Assembly (NCBI GenBank): GCA_964035795.1
Contig: OZ038324.1
Span: 1,469,779-1,533,778 of the forward strand
Origin: Pterobdella sp. o SKG-2022
Taxonomy: Eukaryota; Annelida; Clitellata; Hirudinida; Piscicolidae
DNA length: 64,000 bases
Direction: 5' to 3'
The notes under the pieces were generated by a model that searched no databases, was not told the origin of the DNA, and saw only the letters and a list, made by a program, of their open reading frames with translations. The translations under genes were made by a program, and so were the position numbers. Positions within the stretch are counted from its first letter, which is position 1. Each line of letters begins with the position of its first letter. Below are positions 10,400 to 21,331 of the stretch, in pieces.

Positions 10400-13150
10400 C
10401 CTTACTTAAGTACAATAACAATTTAATACCTTTAGATGAGCAAACAAAGTTGCATATTGACAGTTTTGGTAATAGCAGAAACAAGAATAATGCAAATCTC
10501 AAGAGAAGGAGGAAAAGAGACAAGAGAGGTGGTAAAAGAATCAGAGAGAATTAAACTGAAATTTTTGGAAAATAAGAGTGCTGAAAAGGATGTGTTCAAT
10601 GATTTTACAGTATCATCTACTGCTTTGGGCGTTTTGAATGCTAGATTTGCTGTTCACAAGGCTGCTCTGATTCATGATGTCATGAATGAGAATAAACTTA
10701 ATCTACTGACTGTGACAAGGACTTAGATTTTTTCTGATGCTTCTGAAGTGATAAAGTTGGATATTGCACCACCAGGTTTTTTTGTGATTCACCAGCATCG
10801 AGGCAGTTATGATGACAAAAGAAATGGTGGTATTGCTTTCATTTATCCTTCAAACATCAAATGCATCAAAGTGCCTTCTCAAACTTTCACTCATCTCGAA
10901 CACCTCATCACTCGCACTTTCATATCACGAAGACCCATTGATTTCATATCCATTACAGACCCCCTAGTGGCTCAATTTCTGCATTTTTAATTGAACTCAA
11001 AATATTGATTGACAATACATTCATATCCAATAGACTCTTCATTATTACTGGTGACTCCAACTGTCCAGGTGAAAGTGTAAATTCTGTGGACTTCTAGAAC
11101 TACCAGATGAATGCTCTCTCTTGTTCAACACATAGAGGCATCAACTCACCAATCTGGCAATATATTGGATCTGTTAATCTCAAATGCAGATGGCAATATG
11201 GACAACTATGTTTCAATTACATCTGTTAATCCCACTTCTTTTTTTGACCATCACCTCATCTATCTTTCTTCTTGAGATTCAAACTTTCCCAAAAGTCATC
11301 AAATATAAAAACCTTAAAAAAATAAACTGGGACAATTTCAACAATGATTTTATAAATTCATTTCTTTTCAATTGCAACCTCCACTGAAAATTATGCTGCT
11401 TTACTCAAAGAAACAATAAATACCCTTCTTAACACTCATGCCTCCATCAGAACTAAAACTCTCAGATCATCACCTTACCATGTCCAACATCCAGTCTCTC
11501 TAGAACCTCTTAGAAGCAAACGCCACAGAAGAAAGCTGGAGAAAAAATATTTAAGACTCTATCTGTTGAAGATAAAATAGCCTATGATGAAACCGAAAAG
11601 GAAACACGAACTCTAATTTTAATGGCAAGAGTCCATGTGGTTCAAAACGAGTTGAAGAGTTCAGCGAATCTCCGCACTCTTTGGAAAAATTTAAATCATA
11701 GTCTGCATCATCAAAAGCGAGACAATTTCACCAATGAAAAAAGCGTTTCCATTGCTCAATCCTTTAACACCTATTTCATGGATGAAATAAAACATATTCA
11801 CCTAAATATCAAATCTTTCAACAATTCTCACCACTCTTTATTCACCCACAATCAGCAGTTTCGACGAGGTCACTTCATCCGACATATCATCAAATCATCA
11901 AACAGTCGTGCAAGAAAACATCAGCCATCGACTCTTTTCCACATTAAATTTTCATCAACTGCATTAAACCTCTTTCAACAGCAATCGCCAATCTCACCAA
12001 CTTATCATTAAGAGAAGGACACTTTCCCAGTTTATATAAGACAGCGCAAATCACCCCTTTCCTTAAAAAGCCCAACCTTGACCAATCTTCTCCAACATTC
12101 TATAGACCAATATCAAATTCAACGACCATTTCCAAAATTATAGAAAGAGCTATTCTTAAGCAATTTCAATCGCATATCATCAACAATCTCAACTATAGCA
12201 AATACCAGTCAGCCTATCGATCTCATCATTCCACTGAGACAGCCTTAACTCACGTGCTTGCAACAATAAGATAATAACAGTCTGCACAGGACTCGATTTT
12301 TCTGCAGCTTTTGACACAATTAACTATCAGATCTTAATAGACAGGCTCAGCAAAGAATTCTGTGTCAAAAACTCCGCTCTCAAGTGGATTTCGTCGTACA
12401 TTACTGACAGAAAACAATTCATAAAAATTGCCAATTCTCTTTCTTCGACAATTTCAATAAACCAAGGTGTGCCACAGGGATCTGTACTTGGTCCACTTCT
12501 TTTCACCTGCTACATTTCCCGCGTTGGTAGTCTGATTCAAAACTCAAACCTTCTACACCATCAATATGCCGATGATATTAAGGTTATTGAAAAAATAAAC
12601 CCAAATAACCCAATAACCACTACACCCACATGCATTGAAATCTTGGAAAAATAGTTTGTCTCTAATCACATCCAGCTCAACAAAAACAAAACCGAAATCA
12701 TTAAATTCGGCACTTTACATTAACTAAAAGCTGCGGTAAATTTAACCAACTTCAACAACCTTCCCTCCAGCGACGTCATGAAAACTCTTGGATTAACTTT
12801 CGACTACAAACTTACCTTTAACAATCACATCACTCATCTCGTAAAGTCCTGCAACTACCATCTTCGCGCCATCTCTCACATCCGTCCTCTTCTCACAGAT
12901 GATTTGGCCAGCAGTCTAGTTCGATGCCTGTACTCACTCCAATCGACTACTGCAACTCGGCTTTCTACGGAGTGGCGAGCCTCCAACTCAAAAGACTGCA
13001 GCGAGTGGTGAATAAAGGAGCTAAAATTGCACTCAACTGCAATGTCAAAGATCACTTCTTAAATAGCTCCTCCAAGAAAAATTTCCAGCGTCTCCATTGA
13101 ACAACATATCATCTTCAAAATAGCGCTAATAACATTTAAAAACTCAAGTG
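10400..13150 (+). mobile_element. CR1/L2-like LINE, near full length but decayed
   Basis: The forward strand reads, in broken frames, an endonuclease domain (NARFAVHKAALIHDV, then a GGIAFIY segment, then TGDSNCPG where GDFN is usual, then a DHHLIYLS block) followed by a reverse transcriptase. The latter has PLLKK-like PFLKKPNLDQSSP, SAYRSHHSTETAL, LDFSAAFDTINYQILIDRL, NQGVPQGSVLGPLLF and the catalytic HQYADD. A thumb region (KTLGLTFDYKLTFNNHI) ends near 13011. Many stops and shifts. The combination of an apurinic-type endonuclease with YADD fits the CR1/L2/Jockey group; the exact clade is inferred. Confidence 0.85.
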
Positions 13151-13182
13151 ATAATGTAAGCTAGTCTTACGAAAAGCTTCGT
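13148..13182 (+). ncRNA. Hammerhead-like motif, degenerate
   Basis: GTGATAATG, hairpin GTAAG-CTAGT-CTTAC, then GAAAAGCTTCGTG. The stem II pairing is intact. The core CTGATGA is changed to GTGATAA, so it is probably not catalytic. Confidence 0.4.
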
Positions 13183-13199
13183 GTCATTAATATATACTT

Positions 13200-13985
13200 T
13201 GTGTTTGTTGTCCTTACTTTGAGATTCAGGCTATTGTACTTCATCAAAAAAATAATTCTTCACCACGAAGTTGGACTTATTAAAAATAAATAGCAATCTT
13301 ATTACTTAATAATTAAGACACTGTTGTGCTTGAATGGTGTCATATTGTGCATGCTTCACCATGCCATCCTTGTGGTGGAATATTTATTAGAGCGGTTTCT
13401 TCGTTATAGTAATATTTCATCATTGAAAAACTTGAGTCTTGTGAAATAATTCTAAACTAATGATGAAGTTAAACTCATCAAAAATTATAGTTTACTTTTA
13501 TTTAATTTAATTAAACATTAAATGTTTTAAAAAACAAAAAACTCATATTTAATTTAGTGAATTGAAAGTATGATTTTAAGGCAAGCACATCAGAGGTCCA
13601 AATTGTCAGCATTTTCGAAAATTTTGAAGAGTGAGAAGCAAAAATAAGCTTGTTCAATATTTCTAATTTTCTTGAAACAAATAAATCTTATGCCTTAAAA
13701 CAATAATCTGGCTGAGAAAAAATTACTATCTTCATAAAGAATTTATAAAATAAATTAAAAAATATAACAAAATTTCTTCAATACTATGAAGCATTTCGGT
13801 ATAATCGTAAATAATGAACTGGTTCATAGGCCCTAAATAAGGAGATTTGAACATTCATTAATTTTCAAAGTGAACTATGTTTTTCGATAAGTTAAATCTT
13901 ATGCAACATGAATTTTATCATCTTTATAAAGTCAGAGATATCCTCAAAACAATGCTGAAGCTAATATTAAATTGTTGAACGAATG
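13200..13985. other. AT-rich stretch, nothing recognised
   Basis: No coding or RNA feature was seen between the LINE and the next Penelope-like remnant. Confidence 0.4.
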
Positions 13986-13989
13986 TCGA

Positions 13990-15120
13990 GTATTCAAATG
14001 AAAACACATTTTGGAGTTTATCTTAGTCCACCAAGCTTTTTGTACGGAAATAGTACACTCACTAAAAACAATATTTCACTGCAGGTATGTGGATGACACA
14101 TATCTGGAGAAAGAAATTAGACAGCCCTCTATACGAATCTCTAACCAACTTCCACCAAATCTCTAATTCACCAAAGAACTAAACCCAGTGAAGTTCCTTG
14201 ATACAAGAACCTACAAACTCTATAATGGTATTTATGAATTTGGGGTATTCAAACAAGTAAACGAAATGCCCTTTCATTGGTCCTCCAATTTGAGAGGTAT
14301 TGCCAAAAATGAGCTTTTGAAGGCAAGAAGATGAGATCGAGTTTTGAGGCTGAATTTTTAAAAACAATGAAGTACACATCTGCGGCACAAAATACGTTAT
14401 TTATGCTCAATTGGAAAATATTTGATCCCATATAATGATATTATTCTGATTCCAGATTTGTTATTCAATGAAACTCTCAATCCATTTAAGAAACCCATAT
14501 TCATAATATGAAATTATGATTAGTAAATTCATCAATAAAGTCAAGGAATTCACGGAGAATAACATAAAAATTATATGTTTTTGGATAACATCAAAAATAA
14601 AATCATTGTTTCTAATAAAAGACAAGTTGACCCACCACCATAACATCATTTACAGAGACTTGCAGTTGCAACCAAATCTATATAGGTGAAACAGGGAGGA
14701 ATAAGAGGGAAAGAGCATGATAGGTTAAAGGGAAAGTCAGAACCTGTAAAATACATTCTCTCTGACCCCAGACACAAGTTCATCTGGGCAATAATCGAAA
14801 GAGCATCTCATGAGATTAAAAAAGTCATCGGAAGCATACAATTTTATGCTGCAAAAACCTGCTATCAAAGATCAAACGGACATTAGGACTCTCATCTTAT
14901 TTAGAAATGGCATAACTTGAATATAACATGGTTCAATATTTTTAGTATTTTTCCCATTTATTTTTTTGCAACTTTATTCAAATGTTTATGTTCATTTTAT
15001 TGATTGAATCATTTTTTTAATTTTTATTCTTCGAGCCAAACATAAATATTCAAATGAAAACACTTTCAGGAGTTTATTTTATTCCACGAAGCTTTTCGTA
15101 AGATGAACTTACATTATCAA
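13990..15120 (+). mobile_element. Penelope-like element, 5'-truncated, between direct repeats
   Basis: Forward frames begin at the catalytic region RYVDDTYL (about 14085). They continue with FTKELNPVKFLDT and a segment matching HWSSNLR, and end near 14900 with a C-terminal block resembling the one at 1368-1565 (xxLxLFRNGIT). Numerous stops and shifts. A ~65-bp block starting TATTCAAATGAAAACAC precedes it (13990-14053) and recurs in the same orientation after it (15046-15112). This is the pseudo-LTR arrangement seen in this class. Each flank contains a hammerhead-like motif on the reverse strand. Confidence 0.75.
15086..15120 (-). ncRNA. Hammerhead-like motif in Penelope flank
   Basis: Reverse strand: TTGATAATG, hairpin GTAAG-TTCAT-CTTAC, GAAAAGCTTCGTGG. 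It has the same layout as at 40979-41014 but with a different, still paired, stem II. Confidence 0.45.
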
Positions 15121-15220
15121 GGGGAGGTACAAATTCATCATTAAAATCAAACTGGGAAGTGCTTGTGTAAAATATGAGAACGTACAATTATGCAATTATG
15201 AATTAGTTTTTCCTATAGCC

Positions 15221-15407
15221 AATAGGATTGAAGCAGCTTTGGACCAATCATAGAATTTTTAAATAGTATCCTTTATTTTGAAAATATTGATGAAAAAAAG
15301 CAAAACAAAATCAAACCAACTGAAATATTAATAAAAAAGCAAAAGCTTGCTCAGCAAGAGAAATGGCAAATTTGGAAAATCTGGTCAAAAGCTGCTTCAA
15401 TCCTATT
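15221..15407. mobile_element. Short inverted-repeat element (MITE-like)
   Basis: AATAGGATTGAAGCAGCTTT at 15221 is followed by GGACC. It is mirrored by GGTCAAAAGCTGCTTCAATC at 15383 onward, an inverted repeat of about 25 bp with one mismatch. The left end continues GGACCAATCATAG, linking it to the ACCAATCA repeat family. Confidence 0.6.
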
Positions 15408-15816
15408 TTATTCCAAAAATATCAATAAAAATAAAAAATAAAATAACAAAACCAAATAAAAACAATGCTTTCTTAGCGGGAGAAATAAAAATTTTTTAAA
15501 ATCTAGTGTTTAAAATTTCAAACAAAGCCTATGATTTTTTTTCAGACAAAATCTTTTATTTGTCATAAGAATCCACACACTAAAAACAAAAAATAACGAC
15601 ATAAACTTCAAAATAAAACTATACTTAAGAGAAAGAGGAAGGTAAGCGGAGGCAGGAAAGAATGCTGGTAGCATTGCCACGGAAAATTGCCAGAAAGATC
15701 ATCTAGCGCAACCAAACTGCCTATAATTGGTTCAAATATGTTTCAATCATATTGGCTATTGGAAAAAGCTTGGGCATCATTGTAATCAAAGCAAGAACTT
15801 CCACTATATTTTCACC

Positions 15817-15918
15817 TCTACAAGACAATGTAAGTCCATTCTACAAAAAGCTTCGTGGATTAAAATAAACTCCGAAAACTGCTTCCATTTGAATATTTAT
15901 GTTTGGCTCGAAGAATAA
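15817..15918 (-). repeat. Solo copy of the Penelope-type flank repeat
   Basis: The reverse strand contains CTTCGAGCCAAACATAAATA, then a block like 15046-15112, including the AGCTT ribozyme-like hairpin. No reverse transcriptase is next to it. Confidence 0.65.
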
Positions 15919-16271
15919 AATGATACAAATAATGAACGGTATAAAGCAGAAGCTTTCATAGGTACCTGAACAGTTTTACGAACGGAGCTGTTTCGCAAAA
16001 GTCTTGTCATAGTTGACAGGCATTAACACCCGAATGCCTCCAATTATTTTGCATATTTTCTAAAAATTTTATTTTTTTGACAATTAATTTTCTTTAAATT
16101 TCTTATTTTGACTTATATAGTAAAAACTATTGGACAGAAGATACATGTGATGTCTCTAAAACAGAAATTTTTATCAGCGTTTCAAGTTTTTTAATTGAAG
16201 AAAAGTTTGTTGGATAGTTTATTCAACAATGGAACTGAATACTTATTGTATTCAACTTAGTTTCGCTATAT

Positions 16272-17451
16272 TTACTCCTGCTTATCTTCAACATTTTTGG
16301 ATTTGTATACAACTCTGCCATTTAGGTCTTGCAATGTTCTTCGGACGGATTTTTTCAGAGGCTTACCTTCTTTGTTTTTCAATTTCCCCATTCCTTTGAT
16401 CTGAAAAATTGAATGTAGAGTTTACTTTGGTATTTTTTTTACAAAAATGCGACTCACGAATTCTGTTGTAACTTCTACAGGCTTATCCAAAACGAATCTT
16501 TCCACGCCTTCAGTACAAGGGGTCACCGTAAGACTGCCAGCGCTTCATGCACCTATGTTGGTAATATTTGCAAGAAATTTTGAGTGGAAGATTATGCTAT
16601 AATTCATATAGTGTTTCAAGTACGAAGTTCTTTGTTAATGTCTCAAGTTTTTAAACACGTAAATGAATTTATGGTTGTGATGAACAAGCTTTTTACCTGA
16701 AAATGAATCTTGCAACAACATTCTTAATAAGTACGAAACAAACTTTCAAGAGCACTGTAAATCCAATGGTTCCTCCCTCAGTTTTGGCAGCTTCAGTGAA
16801 GTTTTTGATATCCTTTCTAGCAAAGATACACTCGATCTAGAAAATAATGGTTTTAAATAGTTGAAAAGTTTGAATGAAAGACATACTCCTCCATCAAGTG
16901 ATACACTGTTGAGTTTGTGTTCAGAACATTCCCAGCGATAGTTGACCAGGCGCAATAAAAATTTTGTACTATTTACTACCACACTTTCTTCGAAATCATC
17001 AGATCGCAGAAATACTTTGAAAATGATTTTAAATTAGTGAATGAAGGGATCATTAGGTCGCTTGAATAGGTATTTTGGCTAAGCATTTATCATTTTGAAA
17101 TTTAAATTTTTCCGTAAATTCTATCGTATAAAAAAACTATTTCCAGCATGTTTCTCCGTCGTTTCAAAAATAACACTCTCGTTGATTGCTACCCTTCTCT
17201 TGAAATTGAATTGAACATCAGCTTTAGAAGCATCATACTGGGCTTTAGAAGTTATGATATCAATTGGAGACTGTCTTTTTCCGTCTTGACATTCAGGTAC
17301 TTTGTCAAAATTCGTATTGAATAATTCTTCTGCAAAGTAGTTACAAAATTATTATTCTAAATATCGAGTGAATGTTTAAAAATTTCGAGTGCTCACCAGC
17401 AAAAGTAAGACTGCAACAAAACAAGGAGAAGATGAACACTTTCAGGAACAT
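16272..17451 (-). pseudogene. Carbonic-anhydrase-like gene A (pseudogene)
   Basis: Minus-strand copy of the seven-exon family. Exon 1 (17451-17397) encodes the signal MFLKVFIFSLFCCSLTFA. Exon 2 (about 17340-17150) has KRQSPIDIITSK but has lost one A near INESV, shifting the frame, and its donor CAG|GT is destroyed. Exon 3 (about 17000-16890) is present, but the usual YHWG is YRWE and DGE is DGG. Exon 4 (about 16838-16745) is recognisable. A deletion then fuses the start of exon 5 directly to the middle of exon 6 (SLTVTPCTEGVERF, about 16547-16458). The last exon (about 16400-16272) is open to a stop at 16272. The TATA box of the other copies reads TAGATAAAG here. It is a dead gene, but it marks one unit of the cluster. 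Confidence 0.85.
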
Positions 17452-17833
17452 GTCAGAGAAGCTGTGGTGATGTTGGAAGCCTGCTGATGTCAATTAGGAC
17501 TTGTGGAAAAAGTTTCTTTTGGATGTTTTGAATGGCAAACTCAAACCCCTCTTTATCTAGCGTTATAAACAAAGAGGCAGTGTTTGAAGTTATTAAGTGC
17601 CCACATATGATATTCAGTGATGAAAATCAATGGCTGTAGTTGAGCAATTGGATGGCTTAGTAGTTTATGGAATTTAATTTGAAAAATAGAAACTATGATA
17701 AAGGTTGAAGTTGGAGATACCTTAAAAACTGTATGAATGCACAACTATAACATGACGAATAACTAAAAGCCATCTTTTTCGATAAGTATATATTTACTTA
17801 ATATTTATGAAACTGAATGAAAGTCAACATGCT

Positions 17834-17930
17834 TGAACACAAGGGGGTATTGTCACCCAATCTCCTGTATTAAGCTATATAGATCAATGAAACTCAATAT
17901 ATTCTAGATTTTATCAGCTTTAATTCATCA
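17834..17930 (-). promoter_or_regulatory. Conserved upstream block of the carbonic-anhydrase-like cluster (A)
   Basis: ATTAAGCTATATAGATCAAT and the neighbouring ATCTCCTG recur 5' of gene B (25105-25165) and gene C (29465-29535), well upstream of each TATA box. This could be an enhancer, or simply duplicated flank. Confidence 0.45.
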
Positions 17931-17934
17931 ATTA

Positions 17935-18955
17935 TTTATTATAGTCACATTACGAAATTTTCTCGGTTTCGACGAGCTTTTAAATTGTAATCAAATGAGT
18001 TAGTCTTGAAAAACTATCTATATTGAAGAAATATCAAAAAAACTTGGTTTATTATATAATATATATATTTAATATTTAATTTAAAAAATTTTTTTGATAA
18101 TGAAACTAGGTTTTGAAAAGCTTCTTTTGAATCAGATACATTAAACCAAGGCTCCTTAGTGTTTTTCCAATATAAATAAAGAAATAGTGAATTATTTTGG
18201 CAGAAAACTTTTAGAAAATTTTCACCAAAAAAAATTGAAAATTTTTATTTTCTTTTCAAAGATTATTATATATTTCCTTGTTTTCGTTAAAAATATTTGT
18301 AGTAGTAAGAGTAATTTAGTGTAATTATTTATGAAGTTTGATTTGAGAATTCCATATTAGGATTTTTTGAAAGTTTAACTCCTTAAAAGATTCATTGTCA
18401 ATAAACTAACTGGATTCTTTCAGTTTGATCTCTATATTTTTGCAGTTATTGCTTTCTCCTCTTGACAAAAGAACTGTTAAAGCTAACCATTTCTTGTATG
18501 TAGCTTTTTAGAAAAGATGATTTTGACAAACAACAGGCTCTTTTTTTTTCTATCTGCTTTCCAAGTTCTTGCTGCAATGGGTCTAACAAAAAATTATAAA
18601 AACCTTCTTTAAGGTATGCTGCCATTCATCAATTCATAGTGAAAAGAGCATTCCGGAAAACTTTTTGTAAGGCAGTAAATTATTTCAAAATTTACATATG
18701 AATTTGTATCTTTGCATTAGAAAACATACATTTTTCATTGAAAATTCATCTTTGAAATTATAAAAAATTATTCCTTAGCTAAAAATGAAGTCTGGAGGTG
18801 TGGTTTTGCATGTGCATTTCATAATAATTTAAAAATTTCACTGAAAAAGTTTGAGAAAAATTAATCGATAATTTTTTTTTCGAATTTTAGTAAAAAGCTA
18901 AAAATATTTTTTTTTAATTTTAGTTCTTAAAGTTTTTCAAATTTTTGGTGAATAA
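17935..18955. other. Duplicated upstream DNA and AT-rich filler
   Basis: No gene was seen. The sequence is AT-rich; part of it seems to be flank shared with the other gene units. Confidence 0.35.
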
Positions 18956-18959
18956 ATGA

Positions 18960-19505
18960 TTTATTTTGGTTTTCTCATCATTTCTAGACTAGATTACTGC
19001 AATTCTCTTCTCTCCTCTCTTCCATCTACACTCATCAGAAAGCTCTAAAAATTCAAAACCATATTGCACACATTGTTCTCAACTGTGACGTCTTCACCCA
19101 ATCTACCCATGTCTAGACAAGCTTCACTGGCTTCCTATACACAAAAGGATTATATTCAAGATAGCTGCTCTTACCTACAACTGTCATCACTCAAAAACCC
19201 CTAGATATCTCTCCAATCTCACCAATAATAGAAATGTTCTCTCCTCGTTAAGATCGAGAAATTCTCCACTTTACCAACCAGTTGGCAGTGAAAGTATTTC
19301 GGTAGATTATTCAGCCATGCAGCACTTTCAATATGGAACGCTCTTCCTAATGAAATCAGATCACTTCCTCGCCAATCATTCAAATCATCGCTCAATACTC
19401 ATTTGTATAGACTATAACCTCTCCATAAACTTTAATTGTACTTTTAAGCGCCTCTGACACATGCTTAATTTATGTGAAAACTTCGCTATATGAATGCAAA
19501 TGAAT
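18960..19505 (+). mobile_element. L2/CR1-like LINE 3' end
   Basis: The forward frame reads LDYCNSLLSSLPSTLIRKL, then motifs of the C-terminal region across a shift, then AALSIWNALPNEIRSLPRQS. The same family is present in reverse orientation at 48920-50870, whose last part also reads LDYCNSLLSSLPSTLIRKL. It ends near GCGCCTCTGACAC and repeats of AATGAATG. Confidence 0.78.
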
Positions 19506-19689
19506 GAATAAATTTTCAGCAAATGAAAAATCGTGGTTTGGGCAACAAATCGATAACACGTGACTATGATTTTTTGCTGAGAACTCATGGTAATAATTGT
19601 TTTATTGCAAACAATTATATATTAAGTCGGATATTTTGAATAAATATTTATGAAATTGTTTCGTTCAATTCTCCCATACTCACCAATCT

Positions 19690-20580
19690 TCTTAAAACCT
19701 CACATACCCTAGCATGCAAGTTCAATTAGAAGCACGTTCTTGATCACAGATTTTGAACTTTCGGTACAATATGGTGTGACTATAGGACACGTTATTTGAG
19801 TTCTCTGAGGTATTTTCAAAGTATAATTTACTTTCGGAAATATTATAGTGTTTATTAAATGTGAGAAGATACGTGTTTCCAGTTATATTCATCTAAGAAA
19901 GCCTAACTAATCTCCATTCTTTAATATATTTTAACTAAAAAGCTAATTGAATATATCATGAAGTTATTTAATATTTATAAAACTGAATGAAAAACTTTCG
20001 AGTCAACATCCTTGAACACAAAAGGGTGTTTTTTGTTTTAAGTTATCAATAAATTAAATCAATTTAATTATGAAGAAAGAGGAAGTTTAGATAAATTTCA
20101 ACTCAAACTGTGAATTTCATGAATAAGATGTGCTATTAAATTTTGAACGAATTTTCAAATGTGAAATATCAAATCATCGAAATGGATAAATAAACTTATC
20201 AAGAATCACTGAGTTATGAAATTATTTTGGATAGTTTTTTGAATTATAAATTGTATTGTTATATTATAAATATAATTATTATTGATATCATATTTTAATA
20301 TGATAAATATTGTTGTTACACTTTTTTCTCTTTCAATACTCTTAAAACATTGGTTGCGATTTACAACCTAGGCACAATCAAAAAATTTTTCTTAGGACAA
20401 TCCTCAAAATCCTTGCTGACTCTGAGGTGGTTGCTTTTTGAATGGTCTGCACTGATAGTTTTTTTCCAAGAGAGAAAATGAACAGACGCAGTCTGTTAGA
20501 AAGAGTAGCTAGAGAACTCAAGACTGTGTTCTTAGTTTAATATGCATCTCCGGCCACCACGGTAGTGAGAAAGTTCAGTC
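19690..20580. repeat. Upstream flank of the gene cluster, duplicated
   Basis: 19690-19870 resembles 25740-25880 (CCTAGCATGCAAGTTCA... ACACGTTATTTG). 19980-20030 resembles the sequence upstream of genes A and B (GAGTCAACATCCTTGAACAC). 20330-20560 resembles 29750-29960. These match pairs suggest duplication of large units that include the genes. No open frame was found here. Confidence 0.6.
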
Positions 20581-21331
20581 TAGAGATTTATTTTTATATC
20601 AAATTGTTTTGATTCAAATGTTTGAATTTTTTATATATCCAGTCTTCAAGGTAAACATCTCAAAACATCATTCCAGGTGTCAATCCACGAAATGCTTTAA
20701 GTGACAAAAGTTGTTATACACATGAGTCTTATGAAAGGAAACCTGTTACTTTAATAACCCTTCATTTTAAGATTATTCTTTTAAACTAAATTTTGATGCT
20801 TATCTATTTATTGAAATAGTATGATTAATTAGTTTGAAACCTGGAAAAAGTTTTCTAATTTATGTCTGAAAATTTTATATAAATTGATCCTTTGTGAGGC
20901 TATTTATATTTTGAAAATTCTGTGAACACAAAATGTAATTTTATGAAGTACAAGCTTTTCGTTAACAAAGCAACATTATCAAGTGCCAAAAACAGCTTTG
21001 TTCTCAACAAAATAACCTGTTGTGTTCAAATAATTAGCAGTATTTACTTTGGCTAAAAAGGTTTTTATTTATATTTTAACTATTAAAATTGTTCGTGGAA
21101 ATTTTAAATCCGTTGAGGCTCCAATCTTAATGGTTGGTCATCCAATACTTCGAAGACCTCTTGTACATCAAATTCTTTTTCAAAAATTATCTCCATTATT
21201 ATTTTTTTTTTTTTCTTCATGAAAAGTTGAAAAAAATTCAAATTTTCAGATAAAATTGTAACATAATTTTCGATGAGCAATTTATTTAATGAAAAACAAT
21301 CTTCAATTTCGGAGCTTTTCTATTTATTTTT
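20580..21331. other. Downstream flank of gene B; no gene
   Basis: AT-rich sequence with one degenerate hammerhead-like motif on the reverse strand at 20949-20983 (hairpin GTT...AAC). A plausible AATAAA for gene B lies at 21323-21328 on the minus strand, directly after its stop codon. Confidence 0.4.
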
